Assembly (NCBI GenBank): GCA_934717895.1
Contig: CAKUZO010000025.1
Coordinates: 1 to 23,224, forward strand
Source: an uncultured Candidatus Melainabacteria bacterium
GTDB taxonomy: Bacteria > Cyanobacteriota > Vampirovibrionia > Gastranaerophilales > Gastranaerophilaceae
Direction of reading: 5' to 3'
Length of the DNA: 23,224 nucleotides
The position numbers and the translations under genes were made by a program. This document shows positions 13,780 to 21,418 of the stretch, one piece after another. The notes beneath the pieces are model-generated. The model worked only from the letters and a program-made list of their open reading frames with translations. It was not told the DNA's origin and made no database searches. Within the stretch, counting starts at the first letter, position 1. Each line of letters opens with the position of its first letter.

Positions 13780-16700
13780 TTAAATCAAATCCAACTTGCA
13801 CAAGTGTTTATAGGCACAGTTTTTACATTCGCCATTTTTGTCTTCTTTTATCGGTGCAAATTCGAGGTTATGTATTTTTTCATAAGTTGATTTTATTAAA
13901 TTTTCAATATAATTCATATCTTCGTTAATCAAGTTTTTGTAAACATTTTTTGAATGGTTTTCAACATAAATCAATCCAACTTGTGAAACTTTTTTGCCGG
14001 TTGCTTTTTCAAATGCATATTTATAGAAGCAGAGTTGGTTGAAATACCCTTCTTTATCTTGATTTGGGGCAACTTTTGTCGGAGTTACCGGGTGCCCTGT
14101 TTTGTAATCATATAATTTATAAGTTCCGTCAGAATTTTTTTCAATTCTGTCTATTTTTCCTGTCAAAAAGTCTTCACCTATCTGAACACCATCAAATGTG
14201 TATTCAACTTCTGCAATTCTATCAATCGGTATTGAGGCAAAGTGTGGGTAATAACTTTCAAGCATTTCTCTTCCGGTTTTTTCAAATTTTTCTTTCATTT
14301 CCTCAGATGTAAATTTTGAGTTATTAAGCCCGTTTTGGAATTCTTGTTTAATCTCTTCGATTTCAGGATAATTTCCTGTTTGTTTTGCAATTTTTGCGGC
14401 GTTTTCCAGTAGTTTGTGAATAATTGAGCCAAAGTTTGCATAATCCCAATCTGCATCTTCTACATTTACATCAAGAACTTTTACATAGAAAAATTTTCTT
14501 GGGCAAGCTAAATAATCATTCAATCTGCTTGGAGAAAGAACAATTTTTTTGACTCGTTCTTCAATTTCTGACTTGAACGCATTTTGATTATCATAGACTT
14601 CTCTCGAAATACTTCTGACAAATTCTTTCGTAAAGTCGTCTTCATTGTATTCAAACTGTTGGCTGTCAAAATCATAGTTTGTAAAATCAGCAAGATATTT
14701 TGTAATTTGTTGAGTTTTCTTGTCGCACATATCTGCAAAAGATAAGCACAAGCCATGTTTTGCCCTTGTAATTCCGACAAACAAAAGCTTTATCAGCTCT
14801 TTATCTTTTTTTTCTTGCACCTCTTCTTTGTCCAAAATCGGCTCTGTAATCAGCTTGTATTCCCCTGCCATTCTAAAATCTTCCCAGTTTTTTGAAATTA
14901 AATTAGGCAAGTAAACATACTCAAATTCTCGCCCCTTTGAACCATGGTAAGTTGTCAATTGTACAGCGTTTTGAATAAGAGAATCTTTATCCAAACAAAT
15001 ACTAATATCATTATTTAAACAATCATCTAAATATTCCACGAAATCTTTTAAGCCGGTTGTTTGATTAATGCTTGAAAAATCGGTAGCTTCTGACAATATT
15101 TTTTTTATTCCCAACAAATTTTCACTTCTGTTCAACTCTGTCGCAAAGTAAAATTCTAAAATTCCTGTTCGATTTAAAATCTCTATAATTGTATTCCTTA
15201 AATTATTTGTAGCAGAATATTTTTGGAGATAGAAAAATGTATTTAAGAAATTTTCGATTTTTTCAGGATTTTCCCAATCTTTAAATCTTTTCATAATCGA
15301 AATAAAATCACTTGGTTTATCTTTTTTAAACAGTCTTTTTTCTTCTAAAATCTTATTGTAATCTTTTAAATCAATTTTAAACGGTTCAGATAAAATTAGT
15401 CCAAAAAGCTTGTCACTGTTCAATAAATAATTATCAAGAGCTTTTAAATAAAAATAAACAATAATTGAAGATTTTATTGAAAAAATACTCTTTCCTTCAT
15501 CTATTTGAAACGGAATATTTTTTGCCTTTAAAAGTTCTCCAAAAGTTTGTAATTCTTGACGTTTTTTAGCAATTATGGCAATTTGCGATAACTCATTCGG
15601 GCAGTTTTCTGATTTAACGAGTTTTTCAATATCTTCAACAATATAATTAAATTCCTGAACGGTATCTCCAAATTGAAGACGTTTAATTTTTTTGTCTTTA
15701 ACAATAACATCTTGATTTTTTGCGGTTAACTTTTTAGAAATATTTTTTTCTTTAAATTTTTTATTGTTTTCTAATCTGGAATTATCCTGTTTTATAACTT
15801 CATAACTAAAATCAAGAATTGATTGAGTTGAACGATTATTTTCATTCAAACAAATTACTTTCGTTTCAGGATAGCGAAGAAGAAAGTTTTCAATATTGTC
15901 AATATTTGCACCTTGAAAACCGTAAATAATTTGATCATCATCACCTACAACCAAAATATTCTTTTCGTCATTTCCATCTAATAATTGAAAAATAATTTCA
16001 TTTTGCAAATCATTAGTATCTTGATATTCATCAACTAAAAAATATTTATATTTGTTTGAAACTTCTCTTAAAAAAACTGTATCTTCTTCAAAAGCTGTTA
16101 GGACAAAATTTATCATATCAGAAAAATCAATCAAGTTATGAGAATGCATTTTGTCAGAATAAAGCTCGTACAAAGTCCAAAGTTCTTTCGCTTTTTCAAT
16201 ATTTGTCTTAATTTTTTCAATTTCTGCAAGTCGAGTTTTGTTACGTGTTTCACCTTTTGCAAGTCGTTCTTCTACTTCAATTTCAAGCAGTTTTATTCTT
16301 GGCATAAGATTTGTGTTAGTATTGATTTTTTCAAGATAATCTTCTTTGCTAATTCTTTGACTCTTTAATTTTTCAACATGAGCAATAAAATCTTTTGCAA
16401 AGAAATACCTGTCTGCTCTGTTTGGAACAAAAAATTTTAAATTAGCTTCATCTATGCACTCTTTCATAATTTGAATTTTTTCTGTTTCAGTAATCAGTCG
16501 GACGCCGACGCCAAGAGAAAACTGTTGCGGATATAGTTTAATCACGTCGTTACAAAAAGAGTGATATGTATAAATATCAACAGAAGAGGCAAGAATTCCC
16601 ATTTTTTTTGTCAAACGTTGTTTCATTTCTGTTGCAGCTGCATCAGAAAATGTTAAACACAAAATAGAACTTGGCTCTATACCTTGTGCCAGCATCTTTT

Positions 16701-16818
16701 CTATGCGTTGAATTAGGGTAAAAGTTTTACCTGTTCCGGGGCCGGCAAGTAGCATTATTTGCCCGTTTAAATTATCAATCGCTTCTTGTTGCTTTGCATT
16801 AGGTTTAATTCTAGCCAT
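13780..16818 (-). CDS. UvrD-type helicase fused to RecB-like Fe-S nuclease
   Basis: 1012 residues. The N-terminal two-thirds is a superfamily-1 DNA helicase: Walker A GPGTGKT at 26-32, DEYQDTND near 261 (motif II), TYHGSKGREFEYV about 630, and GITRAKHG near 681 (motif VI). The C-terminal third is a PD-(D/E)XK nuclease: GKIDRIE about 887 and YDYKTG about 903. Cysteine 772 (in ACPRKFFY) and CKNCAYKHLC (998-1007) form the four-cysteine set, one before and three after the nuclease, seen for the [4Fe-4S] cluster in AddB and Dna2. It would unwind and cut DNA ends in double-strand break repair, acting alone or as one subunit of an AddAB/RecBCD-like complex; no partner gene is seen here. Whether to call it addA, addB or a distinct family cannot be settled here. 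Confidence 0.93.
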   Translation of the reverse strand: MARIKPNAKQQEAIDNLNGQIMLLAGPGTGKTFTLIQRIEKMLAQGIEPSSILCLTFSDAAATEMKQRLTKKMGILASSVDIYTYHSFCNDVIKLYPQQFSLGVGVRLITETEKIQIMKECIDEANLKFFVPNRADRYFFAKDFIAHVEKLKSQRISKEDYLEKINTNTNLMPRIKLLEIEVEERLAKGETRNKTRLAEIEKIKTNIEKAKELWTLYELYSDKMHSHNLIDFSDMINFVLTAFEEDTVFLREVSNKYKYFLVDEYQDTNDLQNEIIFQLLDGNDEKNILVVGDDDQIIYGFQGANIDNIENFLLRYPETKVICLNENNRSTQSILDFSYEVIKQDNSRLENNKKFKEKNISKKLTAKNQDVIVKDKKIKRLQFGDTVQEFNYIVEDIEKLVKSENCPNELSQIAIIAKKRQELQTFGELLKAKNIPFQIDEGKSIFSIKSSIIVYFYLKALDNYLLNSDKLFGLILSEPFKIDLKDYNKILEEKRLFKKDKPSDFISIMKRFKDWENPEKIENFLNTFFYLQKYSATNNLRNTIIEILNRTGILEFYFATELNRSENLLGIKKILSEATDFSSINQTTGLKDFVEYLDDCLNNDISICLDKDSLIQNAVQLTTYHGSKGREFEYVYLPNLISKNWEDFRMAGEYKLITEPILDKEEVQEKKDKELIKLLFVGITRAKHGLCLSFADMCDKKTQQITKYLADFTNYDFDSQQFEYNEDDFTKEFVRSISREVYDNQNAFKSEIEERVKKIVLSPSRLNDYLACPRKFFYVKVLDVNVEDADWDYANFGSIIHKLLENAAKIAKQTGNYPEIEEIKQEFQNGLNNSKFTSEEMKEKFEKTGREMLESYYPHFASIPIDRIAEVEYTFDGVQIGEDFLTGKIDRIEKNSDGTYKLYDYKTGHPVTPTKVAPNQDKEGYFNQLCFYKYAFEKATGKKVSQVGLIYVENHSKNVYKNLINEDMNYIENLIKSTYEKIHNLEFAPIKEDKNGECKNCAYKHLCKLDLI

Positions 16819-16839
16819 TGTTTACCTCTTTTTAAATAA

Positions 16840-16883
16840 ATTATAACCAAATTGTACGACAATATTGGTCATACAATTTGGTT
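16840..16883 (-). promoter_or_regulatory. Promoter and palindrome before the helicase-nuclease
   Basis: A perfect TATAAT (minus strand, 16840-16845) lies before the AGAGG ribosome binding site and ATG. It adjoins a near-perfect palindrome at 16845-16883: 12-bp arms AACCAAATTGTA and TACAATTTGGTT, one mismatch, three more pairs and an AATATTG loop. It overlaps where RNA polymerase would contact the -10 to -35, so it is probably an operator. As RNA it would also be a long hairpin after the ROK gene stop, but the following bases are not a clear T-run. Confidence 0.6.
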
Positions 16884-16912
16884 AAATGTAATGTTTTAGA
16901 AATTTTTGCGGT

Positions 16913-17866
16913 TTAGTTTTCGATTAACAAACTTGCACCGATTACACCGGCAGTATTTCCGAGTTCAGCCGGAACAATTTCAACAGCAGAGCCGGCAATT
17001 TTCATTGCACGTTTTTTCAACATTTCTTTCATTGGAGCAAGCAAATAATCTCCTGCGTCAGCAACTCCGCCACCTACAATAATTTTTTCTGGATTTAATA
17101 AATTTACAACACTAGCCATTCCAAAACCAATGTATTCACCCATCTTTGAAAAAATTCTTTGAGCGACAGGATCGCCGGCGTTAGCTGCTTTGCAAACAAT
17201 GAACGGAGTTATAGGAGCTCCATTTGCAATTTCTCTAAATTTTGCGGATTTCCCACCTTTAATATACTCTTCTGCCATTGCAACAATTGAAGGGCCTGAC
17301 GCAAACGCTTCCAAACAGCCTTCATCACCGCAACCACAAAGAGGTCCGCCATTCATTTGAAGTTTGATGTGTCCAATTTCTCCGGCAGCGTTTGAAGCTC
17401 CACGAACAAGCTTTCCGTTGATAATCAAACCTGACCCGATACCTGTACCAACAGTAATGCAAATCAAGTTTTCGCAACCTTTTCCGGCACCATAGTTAAG
17501 CTCACCTAATGCTGCACATCTGACATCGTTGTCTACACGAGTCTGAATATGAAATTCATCTTCGATAAGTTTTGCAATCGGAATTTCAACCCACCCCGGA
17601 ATATTTGGAGCATTTCTTACAATTCCTGCTTTATAATCAACTTGTCCCGGAAATCCAAAACCAATGCCTTCTATGTCTTTTGCATCAAGCTTTGTTTCCT
17701 TCAAAAGATCGCGTATTGCTTGTTTAATATTCTCAACAGTATATTCATAACCCATTTCTGCACGAGTCGGAATAGAATTTGAATACTTAATTTGCCCTTT
17801 ATCATCTACTAATGCTAATTTTACATTTGTACCACCGACGTCAATACCAATTCTATTTTTAACCAT
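16913..17866 (-). CDS. glk: ROK-family glucokinase
   Basis: 317 residues from the ATG at 17864-17866 with an AGGGAG ribosome binding site; the frame extends 15 codons further but without one. Contains the ATP phosphate-binding IGIDVGGTNVK (residues 6-16), the catalytic VDNDVR (about 111-116), the GTGIGSG site (about 140-146), and the ROK zinc site: His166 and CGCGDEGCLEAF (Cys177, 179, 184). ROK proteins are sugar kinases or repressors; this one lacks a helix-turn-helix N-terminus, so a kinase. Glucose is the most likely substrate from the family pattern and matches the glucose-6-phosphate isomerase at 1-207, but ROK specificity cannot be proved from sequence. Divergent from purB. Confidence 0.9.
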   Translation of the reverse strand: MVKNRIGIDVGGTNVKLALVDDKGQIKYSNSIPTRAEMGYEYTVENIKQAIRDLLKETKLDAKDIEGIGFGFPGQVDYKAGIVRNAPNIPGWVEIPIAKLIEDEFHIQTRVDNDVRCAALGELNYGAGKGCENLICITVGTGIGSGLIINGKLVRGASNAAGEIGHIKLQMNGGPLCGCGDEGCLEAFASGPSIVAMAEEYIKGGKSAKFREIANGAPITPFIVCKAANAGDPVAQRIFSKMGEYIGFGMASVVNLLNPEKIIVGGGVADAGDYLLAPMKEMLKKRAMKIAGSAVEIVPAELGNTAGVIGASLLIEN

Positions 17867-17895
17867 AATTTCTCTCCCTCTTAAATAGTAAAAAC

Positions 17896-17904
17896 ATTGT
17901 AGCA
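17896..17904 (-). promoter_or_regulatory. Extended -10 of the ROK kinase
   Basis: On the minus strand TGC-TACAAT (extended -10), about 29 bases before the ATG, allowing the AGGGAG site. No good -35 found. The 89-base gap to purB holds both divergent promoters. Confidence 0.4.
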
Positions 17905-17940
17905 TAAACAAGATTACAATATCTTATTCTCGAATATTCA

Positions 17941-17949
17941 TGCTATAAT
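17941..17949 (+). promoter_or_regulatory. Extended -10 of purB, leaderless layout
   Basis: TGC-TATAAT at 17941-17949 then AAAGCT and the purB ATG at 17956. Six bases separate the -10 from ATG, so transcription should start on the ATG. No Shine-Dalgarno sequence exists. No clear -35, as often with extended -10 promoters. Confidence 0.55.
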
Positions 17950-17955
17950 AAAGCT

Positions 17956-19254
17956 ATGATTGATAGATATTCACGTGAAGAAATGAAAAAAATCTGGGAT
18001 TTGAATTCGAAATTTCAGTATTATTTAGATGTAGAAATTGCTGTTGCAGAAGCTTATGCGGATTTAGGAACATTTCCAAAAGAAGATATTGAAGAGTTGA
18101 AGAAAAAAGCGACTTTCAACCTTGAAAGAATTGACGAAATAGAAGCGGAAGTTAAACACGATGTAATCGCTTTTTTGACTTGCGTAAACGAAAGTCTGGG
18201 CGATTTGGCAAAGTATATGCATGTTGGAATGACAAGTTCTGATGTGATTGATACCGCTTTTGCTCTACAAATTCAAGATAGCGGAAAAATTATTCTAAAA
18301 GATTTAGATGAAACAATTCAATCTATGAAAGACTTGGCAAACGAACACAGAGAAACCGTTTGTATCGGACGCTCGCATGGTGTTCATGCCGAAATTATGA
18401 CATTTGGAGTTAAGGTTTGTAATTGGATTGATATTTTGGAACGACAAAGGACAAATTTTATTCACGCTTTAAATGAAATTAAAGTCGGACAAATTTCGGG
18501 CCCTGTCGGAACTTATAGTAATATTTCGCCGGAAGTGGAAGCAATTACTTGCAAAAAACTGGGACTCGTTCCTGCAAGAATTTCAACACAAATTATCGCA
18601 AGGGATTATCACGCATATTTTATGCAATCATTATCCTTAATCGCAAGTGTTATTGAACAATTTGCAACAGAAATCAGGCACTTGCAAAGAACGGAAGTTT
18701 TGGAAGTCGAAGAAGGTTTTGGCAAAAACCAAAAAGGTTCTTCCGCAATGCCACACAAGAAAAATCCTGTTTTGTCGGAAAATTTATGCGGTCTTGCTCG
18801 TGTTGTTCGTGCAAATTCAATTGTTGCATTGGAAAATATTCCTCTCTGGCATGAAAGAGATATTTCTCACAGTTCTGCTGAAAGAATTATTTTCCCTGAC
18901 AGCTTAACTTTGATTGATTTCATGCTTAACAGATTTAACGGAATTGTTAAAAATCTCGTTGTGCATGAAAAAAACATGCTTAAAAATACGAACAAATTTG
19001 GCGGAATTGTTTACTCACAAAGAGTTCTGTTAAAGCTGATTGAAAAAGGTTTAACCCGTGAAGATGCTTATAGATTGGTACAAAGAAATGCTCTTGACGC
19101 CTTTGAAAACGATGGAGATTTTAGAGTAAATTTATTAAACGACAAAGATGTTCAAAAACTTTTGACTCCAATGGAAATAGATGAAATATTTAGTAAAGAA
19201 GACTTTTTGAAAAATATTAACAAGATATATTCAAGAGTATTAGGCGAAAAGTAA
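17956..19254 (+). CDS. purB: Adenylosuccinate lyase (PurB)
   Basis: 432 residues, typical length for the short bacterial type. PurB removes fumarate from SAICAR and from adenylosuccinate in purine synthesis, as a cytosolic homotetramer. MIDRYSREEM at the start is typical, as are GMTSSDVIDTA (about 93-103), RSHGVHAE (about 138-145), and the fumarase/aspartase signature GSSAMPHKKNP at about 261-271, with the catalytic serine in the flexible loop just here. HAEIMTF and the C-terminal domain are intact. It has no ribosome binding site. A weak TAGGAAT-A-ATTCCTA hairpin lies 11 bases after the stop (19265-19279). Confidence 0.98.
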   Translation: MIDRYSREEMKKIWDLNSKFQYYLDVEIAVAEAYADLGTFPKEDIEELKKKATFNLERIDEIEAEVKHDVIAFLTCVNESLGDLAKYMHVGMTSSDVIDTAFALQIQDSGKIILKDLDETIQSMKDLANEHRETVCIGRSHGVHAEIMTFGVKVCNWIDILERQRTNFIHALNEIKVGQISGPVGTYSNISPEVEAITCKKLGLVPARISTQIIARDYHAYFMQSLSLIASVIEQFATEIRHLQRTEVLEVEEGFGKNQKGSSAMPHKKNPVLSENLCGLARVVRANSIVALENIPLWHERDISHSSAERIIFPDSLTLIDFMLNRFNGIVKNLVVHEKNMLKNTNKFGGIVYSQRVLLKLIEKGLTREDAYRLVQRNALDAFENDGDFRVNLLNDKDVQKLLTPMEIDEIFSKEDFLKNINKIYSRVLGEK

Positions 19255-19280
19255 AAAACAAAAATAGGAATAATTCCTAC

Positions 19281-19309
19281 TTTACAAAAATAATTTTCTA
19301 TTGTAATAT
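19281..19309 (+). promoter_or_regulatory. Promoter for rubrerythrin
   Basis: TTTACA (19281-19286), 17-base spacer, TAATAT (19304-19309). Transcription would start near 19316, 42 bases before the ATG at 19358 with an AAAGGTGG ribosome binding site. No PerR-like palindrome recognised. Confidence 0.55.
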
Positions 19310-19357
19310 TGTGCATGTGAAAAAGCTAATTTTTTAATATAAGAAAGGTGGTAAAAA

Positions 19358-19900
19358 ATGGCTAAATTTGTATGTACAGTATGCGGTTGGTCAACCGAAA
19401 GTGATAAAGCTCCTGAAAGATGTCCTTTATGCGGAGCAACAACATTCAAGGAAATTAATACAGCAGAAGGAAAAGTTTACGCTTGCGAACACAAAGTTGG
19501 CGACGGAAAAGTTGAAGATAAAGAAGTAATGGACGGTTTGAGAGCTCATTTCTCAGGCGAATGTACAGAAGTTGGTATGTATCTTGCAATGTCAAGAGTT
19601 GCTGAAAGAGAAGGATATCCGGAAGTTGCAGAAGCTTATAAGAGATATGCATTTGAAGAAGCAGAACATGCTGCAAAATTTGCAGAATTGTTGGGTGAAG
19701 TTGTTACTGATTCAACAAAGAAAAACCTTGAAATGCGTGCAGAAGCAGAACAAGGTGCTTGCGAAGGCAAATTGGCAATTGCAAGACGAGCAAAAGAATT
19801 GGGTTATGATGCAATTCACGACACAGTTCACGAGATGGCAAAAGATGAAGCTCGCCACGGCAAAGGTTTTGATGGCTTGTTAAAAAGATATTTTTCATAG
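19358..19900 (+). CDS. Reverse rubrerythrin
   Basis: 180 residues. The rubredoxin-like iron site is at the N-terminus (Cys6, Cys9, Cys22, Cys25) and the ferritin-like diiron domain follows (from about 55), the reverse order to classical rubrerythrin. Diiron ligands include E68 in SGECTE, EEAEH (Glu101 with His104) and DEARH near the end, all intact. Such proteins take electrons from rubredoxin or NAD(P)H reductase to reduce hydrogen peroxide, and sometimes oxygen, in anaerobes such as Clostridium. Cytosolic, no signal. Own promoter and terminator, so monocistronic. Codon use rich in GAA/GCA/AAA as expected for a highly expressed gene here. Confidence 0.95.
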   Translation: MAKFVCTVCGWSTESDKAPERCPLCGATTFKEINTAEGKVYACEHKVGDGKVEDKEVMDGLRAHFSGECTEVGMYLAMSRVAEREGYPEVAEAYKRYAFEEAEHAAKFAELLGEVVTDSTKKNLEMRAEAEQGACEGKLAIARRAKELGYDAIHDTVHEMAKDEARHGKGFDGLLKRYFS

Positions 19901-19908
19901 TATTTAAT

Positions 19909-19942
19909 GACTCCGGACTCCGATCCGGAGTCTATTTTATTT
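19909..19942 (+). terminator. Rubrerythrin terminator
   Basis: Nine-bp perfect stem GACTCCGGA / TCCGGAGTC (19909-19917 and 19924-19932) with a six-base loop, followed by TATTTTATTT. It starts nine bases after the rubrerythrin stop. Confidence 0.88.
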
Positions 19943-19963
19943 AGTAAGAGATTTTGAATAACA

Positions 19964-20003
19964 AGAATATTAAGTATTCGCTACACGCTTATACTAATAT
20001 TCT
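19964..20003. repeat. Imperfect inverted repeat in intergenic region
   Basis: AGAATATT (19964-19971) pairs with AATATTCT (19996-20003), and AGTAT (19973-19977) with ATACT (19991-19995), one bulged A and a 13-base loop. The following TTCAGAATGACGATAAT resembles fragments of common dispersed bacterial repeats of the CATTCTGA...GAATC kind, here degraded. The intergenic stretch 19943-20269 has no coding frame of note and also holds a tandem repeat and a minus-strand hairpin. Confidence 0.4.
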
Positions 20004-20049
20004 AAGTTTTCAGAATGACGATAATATTTTATATACCGTAACGAACTTA

Positions 20050-20081
20050 ACGTCTTAACGTCTTATCGTCCTATCGTCTTA
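20050..20081. repeat. Four tandem 8-base repeats
   Basis: ACGTCTTA, ACGTCTTA, TCGTCCTA, TCGTCTTA in direct succession, differing by one or two bases. Too short and without spacers for a CRISPR array. Role unknown. Confidence 0.65.
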
Positions 20082-20096
20082 GCTTTTTATCGACTT

Positions 20097-20142
20097 AAAA
20101 AAAAGACCTCTTTTGGAATAAGAGGTCAAGGTTGGTTATTTT
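20097..20142 (-). ncRNA. Possible small RNA ending in a strong hairpin
   Basis: On the minus strand a GACCTCTT / AAGAGGTC stem (20105-20112 with 20120-20127, 7-base loop) is followed by eight Ts (20104-20097), a textbook intrinsic terminator. No minus-strand gene precedes it. Upstream on the same strand are TTAACC (20172-20177), a 17-base spacer and TATAAC (20149-20154), giving a transcript of roughly 46 bases starting near 20142. A tiny RNA is possible; a leftover terminator is as likely. On the plus strand it would not terminate. Confidence 0.3.
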
Positions 20143-20254
20143 GGTTATGTTATAGTTTATATTTTAAAATAGGTTAATTATTATTTTACATTTTTTATAA
20201 TTCACGTGAACACAAATATTTGCCTAAAAATATTTAAAACTTTACAAAACTTTA

Positions 20255-20263
20255 TGATATTAT
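20255..20263 (+). promoter_or_regulatory. Extended -10 of the YkgJ-like gene, leaderless layout
   Basis: TGA-TATTAT (20255-20263), then GTAATT and the ATG at 20270. The six-base gap is the same as in proB and purB. No ribosome binding site is present; a weak TTAAAA -35 could be at 20234-20239. Confidence 0.45.
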
Positions 20264-20269
20264 GTAATT

Positions 20270-20695
20270 ATGCTTGAAGGTTTAAGAAAATTCATATTAT
20301 CAAAGATTTTAAGGCGTAAGTATTATAGGACTGGCAAATGCAAAGCTTGCGGAAAATGTTGCACTCAGATTTATGTAAAACATTATAAACATGTTGTGCA
20401 AGACGAGAAAGAATTTGAGCGATTGCAATATTTACACAGGTTTTACACATATTTAAATATTATTGGCAAAGACGATATCGGCTTGATTTTTGAGTGCAAA
20501 AATCTGGATCCGGAAACACACAAATGCAAAATCCACAAAAATCGTCCCGGAATATGTCGAAGGTATCCGCAAGAAGAACTTTTTTCGATGGGTGGAGCAT
20601 TGTCTGATGATTGCGGTTATAAAATGGAGCCGATTGTCCCATTTTGCGAGGTGTTGGAAAATGTGAAAAAAAGGTCAAAACGGCGTTGGCGTTAG
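20270..20695 (+). CDS. YkgJ-family cysteine cluster protein
   Basis: 141 residues. CKACGKCC near residue 24, CKNLDPETHKCKIHKNRPGIC (about 75-95) and a later CGY form the conserved cysteine pattern of the YkgJ/Fe-S or zinc-binding family, with the IHKNRPGICRRYP motif typical of this group. The metal is probably iron or zinc. The N-terminus is basic with no signal peptide, and the C-terminus ends KRSKRRWR, perhaps for binding nucleic acid. Biochemical role in the family is unclear; some members are tied to Fe-S handling or peptide modification. Its stop is four bases from the stop of the opposing 20700..21293 gene. Confidence 0.88.
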   Translation: MLEGLRKFILSKILRRKYYRTGKCKACGKCCTQIYVKHYKHVVQDEKEFERLQYLHRFYTYLNIIGKDDIGLIFECKNLDPETHKCKIHKNRPGICRRYPQEELFSMGGALSDDCGYKMEPIVPFCEVLENVKKRSKRRWR

Positions 20696-20699
20696 TTGC

Positions 20700-21293
20700 C
20701 TATTTATCCCATTTTAGTTCAGTGTTATTTAACTCTGTAATATCAAAAATTTGTTCCAGATTTTCTTCCGGAGAGGCATTTTTGTCGAGTTTAATCGGTT
20801 TATCAAATGTTAGTTCAATTTCATTGTTACGAGTATAAAGCGCACAATTTTCTTGTCCTTTTTTAGCGCCTACAAGAATTGAAGCATCAATATTCGGTTT
20901 ATCACAAACTATGTCTGCAATATCATCAAGAGTTTCAATTGTTTTTGTTCCGTTAGCACCATTCACACTGTCACCACCAATTATCCAAGCAGTTATGTTA
21001 TTCTTTGCTTTTTTGGTAAATTCGTCAATTTTATCACAAAGTTCAGATAAAATATTTTCATTTCGATTATTTGTTGGAATATGTGTTACGCAACCACCTT
21101 TGTCTGAATTTAAAACAACTACCAAGTTCTCCGGAGAAAGTTCTACTTGGTAGGCTTTCCACTTATTTATAACATTTGTTTTTGCCGTAGATTTGATGGT
21201 TCTTCGTTGAACTTCTGTATTATTTACGATTTCTTTAAATCTTTGAGGGTTTGGGTAAATGATTGATTTGCCTTGAAAACTGATATTATTCAT
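20700..21293 (-). CDS. Unknown protein with N-terminal NNISFQGK motif
   Basis: 197 residues from the ATG at 21291-21293 with an AAGGAG ribosome binding site ten bases upstream; longer frame has no site. Starts MNNISFQGKSIIYPNPQRFKEIV, a motif I associate with Gastranaerophilales proteins. The middle is alpha/beta: LVVVLNSDKGGCVTHIPTNN (with a Cys then His), ITAWIIGGDSVNGANGTKT and NIDASILVGAK. The GGC-TH pair and pattern loosely resemble the CheD/CNF1-type deamidase fold, but this is only a suggestion. No signal peptide, no membrane span. Alone on its strand. Family not confirmed. Confidence 0.82.
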   Translation of the reverse strand: MNNISFQGKSIIYPNPQRFKEIVNNTEVQRRTIKSTAKTNVINKWKAYQVELSPENLVVVLNSDKGGCVTHIPTNNRNENILSELCDKIDEFTKKAKNNITAWIIGGDSVNGANGTKTIETLDDIADIVCDKPNIDASILVGAKKGQENCALYTRNNEIELTFDKPIKLDKNASPEENLEQIFDITELNNTELKWDK

Positions 21294-21418
21294 AAAAATT
21301 TTACTCCTTTTGGTTTTATAAAAAACTGTCAAAATAATTTTTGCTACTTTTGGGGAATGAAAATTTACAAATTGTCACTTATGCTAAATATGTAGGTTAA
21401 TTGAAAGGTTGGTAAGAT

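Noticed and set aside
19572..19883. 103-codon frame overlapping rubrerythrin
   Set aside because: Same strand but out of frame with the intact reverse rubrerythrin, which has all its metal ligands; the alternative translation is Q/K/L-rich with no domain.
19943..20040. tRNA or structured RNA gene in the intergenic stretch
   Set aside because: No cloverleaf, anticodon arm or CCA-like end can be drawn; only an AT-rich imperfect hairpin is present.
20050..20081. CRISPR array
   Set aside because: Units are only 8 bases, directly adjacent with no spacers, and no cas gene is nearby.
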